From JAAURB01 sp049647265 (GTDB taxonomy: Bacteria; Cyanobacteriota; Cyanobacteriia; Cyanobacteriales; Microcoleaceae), in contig JBARXJ010000036.1 of NCBI GenBank assembly GCA_049647265.1, positions 21,301-85,300 of the forward strand: a stretch of DNA of 64,000 bases, in the 5' to 3' direction. Below, one piece after another: positions 44,350 to 52,715 of the stretch; within the stretch, counting starts at the first letter, position 1; every line of letters begins with the position of its first letter. The position numbers and the translations under genes are program-made. Under the pieces are notes generated by a model. That model saw only the letters and a list, made by a program, of their open reading frames with translations. It made no database searches and had not been told where the DNA came from.

Positions 44350-44630
44350 GATTAGAGTCAGACACTCATATTTATAAAATTTTAGTTAGGGTGCAGCTCC
44401 AATCGGTATCAGACCATGAGCCTCATATTTTCTGAGCGAGCCGTTCACTCTAAATTCGGTTTAGTTTCAAGTCTTTTTTATTTCAATAAGAAATAACATC
44501 TAGCTTAGGATTCAAGGTGTGATTAGAAATATGTCTTCTTTTTTTGATAAAGGGGTATGTTTTTCTTAAAGGTCTGTCCTAGACTATAATCAAGCCAAAA
44601 TAGAAATATAGTATCTATTGGAATATTGCA

Positions 44631-45629
44631 ATGATCAGCCAAACTCCGGAAGTTAATTTTCAAGTTCACTGGCAAACAAATCAGGCGAGTGTGTCTTTAC
44701 CGAATCGTTTAAGTGTTTTAGAAGCAGTTGCCTTTAAAACGACTTGTCATCAATTAATCCGTTCTGAGCCAGTGCCTGAAAAGATACTATTAGACTTTGG
44801 ACAAACCACATTTATCGATAGTAGTGGAATAGGTGCACTGGTTAGTGTTGTCAAAACAGCAAAAGCTGAGAATATTGAACTGATCTTACAGCAGGTCAAT
44901 TCCCAGGTGATGGCGGTCTTTTCCCTCACCTCTTTAGATCAAATCTTGGTGATTGAACAACCCACCCACGAAACCGTCCTAATTGGTGCTGAAGGGGCAA
45001 ATAAACAGCTTCCCGTCACTCATCCGTCCGTGAAATCATGGATTAAACGAGCTATAGATATTGTCGGTTCTATTGTCGGTTTGGTGATTACGGGAGCATT
45101 ATTTATTCCACTGGTAATTGCAATTAAATTAGATAGTTCAGGGCCGCTTTTCTTTGGTCAAATTCGTTGTGGTTGGATGGGGAAACACTTCCGGATGTGG
45201 AAATTTCGTTCGATGGTTCCTGATGCAGAAGCCCGTAAACATGAAGTCAAAAATGAAGCAGAAGGAGCTATTTTTAAAAGTAAAAATGATCCTCGAATTA
45301 CCAAAGTAGGGCGTTTTTTACGGAAAACCAGTTTAGATGAACTCCCTCAATTTTGGAATGTATTAAAAGGGGAAATGAGCTTAGTTGGGACTCGGCCACC
45401 AACACCCGATGAAGTAGAACGTTACGAAGTTCCTCAATGGCAACGACTGGATGTGAAACCGGGGATGACGGGGGAATGGCAAGTTAATGGTCGTTCTGAA
45501 GTAAAAAGCTTTGAAGATATTATTCGCTTAGATTTAAAATATCAACAAAACTGGAGCTTAATGTATGACATAAAATTGATTGTTCGGACTGTTTTGGTTT
45601 TATTCAACAAAAATAGTGGCGCAATGTAA
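44631..45629 (+). CDS. STAS domain fused to undecaprenyl-phosphate sugar transferase
   Basis: 332 residues with two domains. Residues about 8-115 are a STAS/anti-sigma-antagonist domain with the phosphorylatable Ser in FIDSSGIGAL (S64/S65). Residues about 133-332 are a bacterial sugar transferase (WbaP/PglC type): KRAIDIVGS, one membrane helix, FRMWKFRSMVPDAE, RFLRKTSLDELPQFWNVLKG with the catalytic Asp-Glu pair, and GMTGEWQVNGRS. The transferase moves a sugar-1-phosphate onto undecaprenyl phosphate to start exopolysaccharide synthesis. Fusion to a partner-switching antagonist implies control by phosphorylation. An RsbW-like kinase gene begins 5 bases downstream. Confidence 0.88.
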   Translation: MISQTPEVNFQVHWQTNQASVSLPNRLSVLEAVAFKTTCHQLIRSEPVPEKILLDFGQTTFIDSSGIGALVSVVKTAKAENIELILQQVNSQVMAVFSLTSLDQILVIEQPTHETVLIGAEGANKQLPVTHPSVKSWIKRAIDIVGSIVGLVITGALFIPLVIAIKLDSSGPLFFGQIRCGWMGKHFRMWKFRSMVPDAEARKHEVKNEAEGAIFKSKNDPRITKVGRFLRKTSLDELPQFWNVLKGEMSLVGTRPPTPDEVERYEVPQWQRLDVKPGMTGEWQVNGRSEVKSFEDIIRLDLKYQQNWSLMYDIKLIVRTVLVLFNKNSGAM

Positions 45630-45634
45630 AGTTC

Positions 45635-46078
45635 ATGAAAAATGAGACAATCGTGACACAATCTTCTTTGCAAGTTCCAACGGATTTAAATGCCTTGGAA
45701 GATATTTTAAGATGGTTTGAAACTGTTACTATGACTCGTCTTCCAGAAGAATCATTGGAAAAATGCAAAATTGTACTGACAGAAGCATTCACTAATACAG
45801 TTCGTCATGCTCATCGGCAACTGGCTCGAACAACTCCCATTGATATGGAAGTCATGATATTATCAGACTCTATTGAAATGCGGGTTTGGGATTCTGGGGA
45901 ACCTTTTGATATAGAAGCCACCCTAGATTATGTTCGCGACTTGCACGAAAAAGACCCACTAAAATACGAGGGTAAGCGCGGACTGTTGTTTATGTCAAAG
46001 CTGACGGATGAACTTTCCTATCAACGCACTCCCGATCAGCGTAATTGTACCATTATGAAAAAACGCATTCTCCACTAA
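45635..46078 (+). CDS. RsbW-like anti-sigma/serine kinase (HATPase_c)
   Basis: 147 residues, one GHKL ATPase domain: N-box E50...N54 in VLTEAFTNTVRHAH, G1 box VWDSGEPFD, and a glycine-poor G2 box, KRGLLFM. This is the anti-sigma regulatory factor/Ser-kinase type that phosphorylates STAS proteins. It follows the STAS-sugar transferase gene by 5 bases and no sigma-B/F gene is nearby, so its likely substrate is the N-terminal domain of that enzyme. A terminator follows, closing a two-gene operon. Confidence 0.85.
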   Translation: MKNETIVTQSSLQVPTDLNALEDILRWFETVTMTRLPEESLEKCKIVLTEAFTNTVRHAHRQLARTTPIDMEVMILSDSIEMRVWDSGEPFDIEATLDYVRDLHEKDPLKYEGKRGLLFMSKLTDELSYQRTPDQRNCTIMKKRILH

Positions 46079-46107
46079 CAGATGAATGTCATACAAAAAT
46101 AATAGCA

Positions 46108-46136
46108 ATTCGAGTCAAAGTGCTCGGATTTTTTTT
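46108..46136 (+). terminator. Rho-independent terminator after the STAS/RsbW operon
   Basis: ATTCGAG pairs with CTCGGAT (one G-U) around TCAAAGTG and is followed by eight T. It lies 30 bases after the stop at 46078. Confidence 0.8.
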
Positions 46137-46359
46137 GGGTGATTTTTATATAATTTGTTTAAAACTGACCCTCAACAGTCATGAAAATTTATGAAGTTTG
46201 AGTCAACTCATCCTTACTTTGTTATCCTTTACTCAACCTAGCCCACTGGATTACGTTACAATAATACTAAAGCAAAGCTCGAATCGCTACAAACATTTAG
46301 GCTGATATCCCATCCTGACAGTCTGAACTGATTTCAGTAAAGCCTTGAGGAGGTGATGT

Positions 46360-47043
46360 TTGAAGATGAAACGGTTAAAAAATCGACCAGAAGCAGGACA
46401 TTTATTAGCAGCAAAACTGCAAGATTATGCCCACAAATCTGATGGGTTGGTATTAGGATTACCTCGGGGCGGCGTTCCAGTCGCATCTGAAATTGCGATC
46501 GCCCTTGATTTACCGTTAGATATCTGTATTGTCCGCAAAATAGGGGTTCCCAATCGCAAAGAATTAGCAATGGGCGCAATCGGCCCGGGTGAAGTGATGA
46601 CAGTGAATCAAGAAATCATTGATAATTGGGAGATTTCTGACTCTGCTTTCCAACAAGTTGTCGAGCAAGAACGAATTGAATTGCAACGCCGCGATCGCTT
46701 ATACCGAGGTACAAAATCCCCTTTAAATGTTAAAAATCGTACCGTGATTTTAGTTGATGATGGGATTGCGACAGGCTCAACAATACTTGCTGCGATCGCG
46801 ACTTTACGTCAGCAAAAACCCAGTCAGATTATTGTCGCAGTTCCTGTTGCCCCTCGTTCATTCTGTCTGACATTACAACATCAAGTGGATCGATTGATTT
46901 GTTTAATTGCGCCGATAGTCTTTTCTGCCATTAGTTGTTGGTACGAGGACTTTAGCCAAACATCCGACGAGGAAGTTCAAACTTTACTCACAATGCAAAA
47001 ACTCAACTCAACTTCATCATCAATTTCTCAAACCACTGATTAA
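46360..47043 (+). CDS. Phosphoribosyltransferase domain protein
   Basis: About 227 residues of the type I PRTase fold. The PRPP-binding loop is RTVILVDDGIATGSTILAA. The region LVLGLPRGGVPVASEIA near the start is typical of a PRTase subgroup frequently annotated simply as phosphoribosyltransferase; some act as hydrolases or regulators. The strong ribosome binding site AGGAGGT at 46348-46354 is best spaced for the TTG at 46360; the ATG at 46366 is the alternative. It stands alone, and the substrate cannot be deduced. Confidence 0.85.
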   Translation: MKMKRLKNRPEAGHLLAAKLQDYAHKSDGLVLGLPRGGVPVASEIAIALDLPLDICIVRKIGVPNRKELAMGAIGPGEVMTVNQEIIDNWEISDSAFQQVVEQERIELQRRDRLYRGTKSPLNVKNRTVILVDDGIATGSTILAAIATLRQQKPSQIIVAVPVAPRSFCLTLQHQVDRLICLIAPIVFSAISCWYEDFSQTSDEEVQTLLTMQKLNSTSSSISQTTD

Positions 47044-47102
47044 GAGGTTGCCATAGAATATGCCCCTCAATTCCAACTCAAATCCTACCCCTTCCAATTC
47101 TC

Positions 47103-47123
47103 CCCCAGAATCTCAGTCTGGGG
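47103..47123 (+). terminator. Hairpin after the phosphoribosyltransferase gene
   Basis: CCCCAGA (47103-47109) pairs perfectly with TCTGGGG (47117-47123) around ATCTCAG. It has no T-run, so the terminator role is tentative. It lies 60 bases after the stop codon, between convergent genes. Confidence 0.4.
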
Positions 47124-47213
47124 CTTAAACAATTCTGATATTTTTAGTTTGGATAGTCGAGGCAGCCCTAATAGTACGCCCACTACTTTTAATATGGGTA
47201 AAATTACAATCAA

Positions 47214-48446
47214 TTAAGCCACAAATAAATTTAACGGTTGACTCGGACGATAGCCTAAAAACACTTGATCGACTTTATTGGGTTTAACTCGTAATTGATC
47301 GGTTAATACCTCCGTCATTACATCCCGAAAGTCTGTAGTGATGGCTAAGTCTCGACCTTCATATAATTCTGACTCTGATAAACCCGGCCATTGACCATAC
47401 ACTTGTCCGCCGCGAACATTTCCGCCGAGTAACCACAATACATTCCCATGACCGTGATCCGTACCGCCATTACCGTTTTCTTTCACAGTTCGACCAAACT
47501 CAGACATCACCACAATGGTTGTATTTTGATACACTGAACCCAAGCGTTGAACTAACGCCGCCAGTCCTTCTCCTAATGGCTTTAAACGGTTTGCCAATTG
47601 ACCTTTACTGCTGCCTTGGTTAACGTGAGTATCCCAACCGCCTAAGTCCATAAACGCTAACTGTATCATTGGGTCACGGGCAATTAAACTGGCTAATTGT
47701 TGGGCTTCTCCCGCAAAACCATTGGGTAAGGGTGCCCCTTGACTGGCTGCATCCATTTCTGCTTCTAATTCTTTCAGGAGTTGTTCTCGGGCGGCCCGAC
47801 CTTCGCGATATGCTGAACTCATGGGATTATCAGCGGTATAAAGCTGATCGAAGGCGGTTTGAACTTGTTCTCTATCGATGGGTAATTTACGGGCAGAATG
47901 ACGACCTAACGACACATTAGCAACGGATTCTGGCCCCACCAACGCCCGTGGAATCGATTCACCGACACTTATACCTTCTACAGGGGTTTGTCCCGGTAAG
48001 GCGGCTAAGAGACGGTTCATCCAACCTTCAGAGATCTTCTTATCTCCCGGTACTCCCGTTTCCATGTAATATTGTGCATCAAAGTGAGAACGGGTGGCAT
48101 CGCTTGACCCGCAACTCTGAACAAAGGCTAAATTCTTGTCTTTCCACAGCGGCAGTAAGGGACTTAGGGCGGGATGTAAGCCAAAAAATCCATCGAGATC
48201 TAATGCGCCTTGATCTTCTCCCGGTTTCGGAATGGCGATCACAGGCCGGGCTTCATAATACTCCGGTTCACCATAGGGAACAACGACATTTAATCCATCT
48301 ACAGCCCCCCGTAAGAAAATTACAATCAGGCGTTTGGGGTTAGCTGTCTGGGCAGAAGTCCGGGCAACCCAGCTATGACTGCCGACTGTAGCGACAGCAG
48401 AAGTCCCAACCAGTCCCAGTAATTTCAGAAATTGCCGTCTATCCAT
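47214..48446 (-). CDS. DUF1501 protein with Tat signal
   Basis: 410 residues. The twin-arginine signal DRRQFLKLLG at 2-11 is followed by a hydrophobic stretch and an AXA-like site (ARTSAQT), so it is exported folded. The mature part is DUF1501 (sulfatase/alkaline-phosphatase-like fold): RLIVIFLRGAVDGLNVVVPY, AFMDLGGWDTHVNQGSSKGQ, IVVMSEFGRTVKENGNGGTDHGHG, with metal-type Asp/His residues retained. A DUF1800 gene usually lies next to DUF1501 genes; none is present. The enzymatic activity is undetermined. Confidence 0.9.
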   Translation of the reverse strand: MDRRQFLKLLGLVGTSAVATVGSHSWVARTSAQTANPKRLIVIFLRGAVDGLNVVVPYGEPEYYEARPVIAIPKPGEDQGALDLDGFFGLHPALSPLLPLWKDKNLAFVQSCGSSDATRSHFDAQYYMETGVPGDKKISEGWMNRLLAALPGQTPVEGISVGESIPRALVGPESVANVSLGRHSARKLPIDREQVQTAFDQLYTADNPMSSAYREGRAAREQLLKELEAEMDAASQGAPLPNGFAGEAQQLASLIARDPMIQLAFMDLGGWDTHVNQGSSKGQLANRLKPLGEGLAALVQRLGSVYQNTTIVVMSEFGRTVKENGNGGTDHGHGNVLWLLGGNVRGGQVYGQWPGLSESELYEGRDLAITTDFRDVMTEVLTDQLRVKPNKVDQVFLGYRPSQPLNLFVA

Positions 48447-48604
48447 AGGAGGTGTGAGTTTAAGGGAGGATGATTAGATAGAATTGAGAAAGTTTTGTTT
48501 CTTCGTACTATTATAGAGTATTGATCCAAACTCATCGGGTAGAACGGCTACGGATGTTGAGAATTTATTTTTCATCCGTATTCTCAACCCACAAACCCAA
48601 TCAA

Positions 48605-49012
48605 TTAGGATACTAAAATATCTCTCATTTCTTCTAACTCAATTAAATTACCATCTGGATCGCGAAAACAGGTAGAAATAAATCCTCGATCTGGATAATT
48701 GGTTGGGACATTTAACATTTCTATCCCTTTGGACTGAAGATAAGTTGTGGCTTCTTCGAGGTTAGGAACTTGAAAGGCTAGCACAATGCGGGCGCTATTC
48801 TTGTCATAGGTTAAGGAATCTTGCTCGGCAATAAATTCACCCAGCTTTTCACGATTAAATAATGTGATCAAAATATGACCCGTATCCAATTCTACATATT
48901 CATCTTGCTCATCTTCAAACTTAATATTGAATCCTAATACATCTTGATAAAAGGTTTTGCATTCTTTAAAATTTTCGACATTCAGCCGGGTATAAACGTA
49001 TCTAAAATTCAT
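48605..49012 (-). CDS. VOC family (glyoxalase-fold) protein
   Basis: 135 residues from the ATG at 49012 (MNFRYVYTRLNVENFKECKT), with AGGAG just upstream. The frame is open 38 more codons to 49126, but that part looks non-coding. Two beta-alpha-beta-beta-beta modules are visible: YTRLNVENFKECKTFYQDVL and ...FRDPDGNLIELEEM, with C-terminal metal-type Glu residues. These dioxygenase/glyoxalase-like proteins have many substrates, and the specific one is unknown. It is located upstream of the DUF1501 gene on the same strand, 160 bases away. Confidence 0.82.
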   Translation of the reverse strand: MNFRYVYTRLNVENFKECKTFYQDVLGFNIKFEDEQDEYVELDTGHILITLFNREKLGEFIAEQDSLTYDKNSARIVLAFQVPNLEEATTYLQSKGIEMLNVPTNYPDRGFISTCFRDPDGNLIELEEMRDILVS

Positions 49013-49450
49013 AGGAGATCTTGGAATGATTCGGTACAACTTCAGTCCCACTGACCAGGGATAGGGATCTAACAGACTCTCTGACTCTAATCTGGGGAGT
49101 GAGTTAGAATGATTGCGTACGCTCATATCATATCATTAACAGTGATTCTAATTTTCCCATTAATCGAGATCAATTTTCTGAGATGATTCCTGGTATAATC
49201 TAAATTCTGTTCTCTGTTGAAAACTCAATTATTTTTGAGTGAAGATTTTTGTATAATATTATGCTCAACAAGATCTTTTTAACCCAGTAACAATTACTCA
49301 GTTATCTTGCCGTCATATTCAGGAACACAATCAAGAGATCTGAATCTTCAAATCAAACAGTTCTGTCAGACTGATCTTACTGTTAAAACACTTCCCTCAA
49401 GCATCAATGATCGTGGTATTTGTAATGCCCTAAGTTCACTTTAATTTTCT
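49013..49450. other. Divergent intergenic region
   Basis: 438 bases between the VOC gene and the receiver-reductase gene. The A+T-rich centre (about 49180-49280) probably contains the promoters. No repeats or hairpins strong enough to list. Confidence 0.5.
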
Positions 49451-51103
49451 ATGGATAAACCAGTCATTTTCACAATAGATGATGATCCGGCGGTTCTACA
49501 AACCATTGCCCGAGATTTACGGCAGCAATATGGCGATCGCTTTCGGATTATGCGGGCAGATTCCGGTAAAAAGGCAATTGAAGCCACTCAACAACTTAAA
49601 CTCAAAGGAAATACGGTGGCTGTATTCCTCGCCGATCAACGAATGCCGGAAATGAGCGGGGTAGAATTTTTACAACAAGCAAGTACTATTTTTCCCGAGG
49701 CAAAGCGAGCGTTACTGACGGCTTACGCCGATACAAATGCCGCGATTGATGCAATTAATAAAGCTCAACTGGATTACTATTTATTGAAGCCTTGGGACCC
49801 GCCAGAGGAAAAGCTGTATCCCATGTTAGATGACTTAATTGGTGATTGGCAAGCAACCTATAAACCTCAATTTCAAGGGGTAAAAATTATTAGCGATCGC
49901 TGGTCTCCGAATTCCCACGCCCTGAGGGATTTTTTAGCCCGTAACCAAATTCCTTATCGTTGGTTAGATATCGAACAAAATACAGAAGCCCAACAGCTTG
50001 TTAATTATGCGGGTGAAGCAGATAACCCTTGTTTGCCATTGGTTTTATTGCCCGATGGCGAAAAGTTAGTCAAGCCAGACACATCAGAATTAGCCCAAAA
50101 AGTGGGGATGCAAACCGAAGCCAGTAACCCCTTTTATGATTTAGTGATCGTGGGTGGGGGGCCAGCCGGACTCGCAGCAGCGGTATATGGCGCTTCTGAA
50201 GGCTTACGGACTGTGATGATTGAGCGCGAAGCCCCAGGGGGACAAGCCGGAACCAGTTCTCGGATTGAAAATTATCTCGGGTTTCCAGTGGGTTTAAGTG
50301 GTGGAGATCTGGCGCGACGGGCTGTAACTCAAGCCAAACGGTTTGGGGTAGAAATTCTCACCCCGCAAGAAGCGAAAACCCTGCAAACTCAGGATAACTA
50401 CCACAAGGTTACCCTCTCAGACGATAGTGAAATTAGCTGCCATACCGTTATTCTGGCGATGGGTGTATCGTGGCGACGGCTGAAAGTTCCCGGAATTGAA
50501 CAGTTTACGGGTGCAGGGGTCTATTATGGGGCTGCCCAAACCGAAGCCGCAGCCTGCAAAGATGAGGAGGTTTATGTTGTGGGGGGGGCAAATTCTGCGG
50601 GTCAAGCCGCAATGTATTTTTCTAAATATGCCCGCAAAGTCACAATGTTAGTTCGAGGTGACTCTCTGGCGAAAAGTATGTCACAGTATCTAATCGATCA
50701 AATTGATCAAACCGATAATATCGAGGTTTTATGTTTTCATAGTGTCATCGAAGGACAAGGGGGCGAAAGGCTTGAGAAGATTTTAGTTGAAGACTCTCAA
50801 ACAAATGAAGTCAAGACCTTTGAAACCAATTCTTTGTTTATTTTTATTGGGGCAACTCCTCGCACAGAATGGTTAGAGGGAATAGTCACGCGAGATCAAC
50901 GAGGCTTTGTTTACACTGGATCTGATCTGCCGAAAAATACTCCCTGGCCATTAGAACGCGATCGCTATTTACTTGAAACCAATGTACCGGGTATTTTTGC
51001 CGTGGGGGATGTCCGTCAGGGTTCAGTAAAACGAGTGGCTTCCGGTGTCGGTGAAGGCTCTATTTGTGTACAATTTGTTCACAATTATTTGGCTCAATTA
51101 TAG
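49451..51103 (+). CDS. Receiver domain fused to thioredoxin-reductase-like flavoprotein
   Basis: 550 residues in three parts. A REC domain (1-125) has the acidic cluster D10-D12, phospho-acceptor D62 (FLADQRMP), T90 and K113 (LLKPW). A thioredoxin/glutaredoxin-like middle (about 142-215, WSPNSHALRDFLARNQIPYR) lacks CxxC. A TrxR-like FAD/NADPH reductase (about 228-550) has VIVGGGPAGLAAA (233-245), VYVVGGANSAGQAA (374-387) and GIFAVGDVR. The dithiol CxxC of true TrxR is missing (GAAQTEAAAC instead), so electrons must go elsewhere. The next gene is a histidine kinase, presumably its cognate partner. Confidence 0.88.
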   Translation: MDKPVIFTIDDDPAVLQTIARDLRQQYGDRFRIMRADSGKKAIEATQQLKLKGNTVAVFLADQRMPEMSGVEFLQQASTIFPEAKRALLTAYADTNAAIDAINKAQLDYYLLKPWDPPEEKLYPMLDDLIGDWQATYKPQFQGVKIISDRWSPNSHALRDFLARNQIPYRWLDIEQNTEAQQLVNYAGEADNPCLPLVLLPDGEKLVKPDTSELAQKVGMQTEASNPFYDLVIVGGGPAGLAAAVYGASEGLRTVMIEREAPGGQAGTSSRIENYLGFPVGLSGGDLARRAVTQAKRFGVEILTPQEAKTLQTQDNYHKVTLSDDSEISCHTVILAMGVSWRRLKVPGIEQFTGAGVYYGAAQTEAAACKDEEVYVVGGANSAGQAAMYFSKYARKVTMLVRGDSLAKSMSQYLIDQIDQTDNIEVLCFHSVIEGQGGERLEKILVEDSQTNEVKTFETNSLFIFIGATPRTEWLEGIVTRDQRGFVYTGSDLPKNTPWPLERDRYLLETNVPGIFAVGDVRQGSVKRVASGVGEGSICVQFVHNYLAQL

Positions 51104-51143
51104 GAGGAGACAGCTCATCTGGTAACAGGGTAATTTCTTTTCT

Positions 51144-51173
51144 GACTTGCAGACTTTTGACTTGCAGACTTTT
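51144..51173. repeat. Tandem 15-bp repeat
   Basis: GACTTGCAGACTTTT occurs twice back to back (51144-51158 and 51159-51173), followed by a partial third GACTTT, in the gap between the receiver-reductase and kinase genes. It looks like the degenerate heptameric repeats (GACTTTT) of cyanobacteria. Confidence 0.7.
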
Positions 51174-51187
51174 GACTTTAAACTACC

Positions 51188-52603
51188 ATGCTTTGTCCTC
51201 AAGCTTTAACACAGATAGAACCCTTTCAACTCTTACCCCCTGAACGTTTAGAATGGATATGCGATCGCAGTGAATACATTCAGCTTAAGCCTGGGGAAGT
51301 TTTAGTCCGAGAAAGCGAACCCGCCAAAGGCTTTTTTATCCAGTTGAATGGTTTAATTACGGTGACTCGTCTTAGTAATGGGATTGATATTCCCGTTGGT
51401 CGTCACGAAGGCTACTCTTTTTTTGGAGAAATTCAAGTCTTAACAGAAGACTTAGTTCCGGTCACTTTGACAGCGGATGTAAAAACGGATCTTTTCCGTT
51501 TAAATTGTCCTGATTTTTTAGATTTACTTCACAGTTGCCGTGAGTTTGAAAAAGAGATTTTCCGGCTGGTGGCTAAACGTTTGCGGGGTTTAGAATCTTT
51601 TATTAGAAATCGCGAAAAAATGGCAGCTTTAGGAACACTAGCGGCAGGTTTAGCCCATGAATTAAATAATCCAGCAGCGGCTTTAGTCCGGGTATTAAAA
51701 GATGTACAGCCCGCTATTTTAGAACTGCAACGGATGAATTTAGTCTATGGTCAACAACAGGTGGATGAAGACCATACTCAAGAATGGTTAGATTTACGAG
51801 ATCGAGGGTATGAGGCGATCGCCAAGCCAAAAAATGATCCGATGATACAAGCAGACTATGAAGATGCATTGGGAGAATGGTTAGAAGACTATGGGGTTAA
51901 AGAACCCTGGAAGTTAGCTGAACCTTTAGCGGCGGGGGAAGTACAGCCAGAGACGTTAGAGAAATTAACTGAACGTTGGCAGGATCATTCGACAGAGTTA
52001 CGAGATATGGGAATTCGTTGGTTAGCCCTGTCTTTTGATGTGATGAATATGGTTAAAAACGGTTTAGATGGGGCAGAACGGATCTCGACGCTAGTGCAGT
52101 CGATGAAATCCTATTCTTATATGGATCGTAGCGCCCAACAACAGGTTAATATTCATGATGGCATTGAAGATACATTACGGTTGTTTGGTTTTAAGTTGAA
52201 ATATGGAATTAAAGTTGAACGCCATTATACTCAAGATCTACCAGAAATTACAGCATTTGGCAGTGAATTAAACCAGGTTTGGACAAATTTAATTGATAAT
52301 GCGATTGATGCCTTAAATGAGGGTACACCGGATAATATCCCCCCGAAAATTATCATTCGTACTTGTCAGAAGAACAATGATTTACGAGTTGAAATTGAAG
52401 ATAATGGCCCCGGTATCCCAGAAGAGATTAAAAACCGTATTCTTGAACCCTTTTTCACCACAAAGCCCATGGGTAAAGGATCGGGGCTAGGGTTAGATTT
52501 AGTCCGACGAATTATCGAAAATCGCCATCGGGGGAGTTTGATGATTGAGTCTCAACCCGGAAAAACCTGTTTTGTGGTGTTATTGCCGATCAAAACTCAA
52601 TGA
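51188..52603 (+). CDS. Cyclic-nucleotide-domain sensor histidine kinase
   Basis: 471 residues. An N-terminal cNMP-binding/Crp-like domain (about 12-130, FGEIQVLTED) is followed by the kinase core: H-box LAAGLAHELNNP with phospho-acceptor H157, N-box NLIDNAIDAL, G1 DNGPGIP and G2 GKGSGLGLDLV. Between H-box and N-box there is an unusually long insert (about 170-290, with acidic and Trp-rich segments such as LEDYGVKEPWKLAEP). No membrane helix, so it is a soluble sensor. It should phosphorylate D62 of the receiver-reductase fusion encoded 85 bases upstream. Confidence 0.88.
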   Translation: MLCPQALTQIEPFQLLPPERLEWICDRSEYIQLKPGEVLVRESEPAKGFFIQLNGLITVTRLSNGIDIPVGRHEGYSFFGEIQVLTEDLVPVTLTADVKTDLFRLNCPDFLDLLHSCREFEKEIFRLVAKRLRGLESFIRNREKMAALGTLAAGLAHELNNPAAALVRVLKDVQPAILELQRMNLVYGQQQVDEDHTQEWLDLRDRGYEAIAKPKNDPMIQADYEDALGEWLEDYGVKEPWKLAEPLAAGEVQPETLEKLTERWQDHSTELRDMGIRWLALSFDVMNMVKNGLDGAERISTLVQSMKSYSYMDRSAQQQVNIHDGIEDTLRLFGFKLKYGIKVERHYTQDLPEITAFGSELNQVWTNLIDNAIDALNEGTPDNIPPKIIIRTCQKNNDLRVEIEDNGPGIPEEIKNRILEPFFTTKPMGKGSGLGLDLVRRIIENRHRGSLMIESQPGKTCFVVLLPIKTQ

Positions 52604-52715
52604 AGTCTGAAACCCTTCAAGCTTAAATACAGTCGATAAAGTATCCTGAATGGGTGTCAAGATCGATGTCAAATTGATAATAAAACACTCTTAAGATTTG
52701 GAGCTTGATAATCCT

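Noticed and set aside
44217..44435. 72-codon plus-strand frame overlapping the end of fmt
   Set aside because: An alternative frame of fmt, arginine-rich and without start signals.
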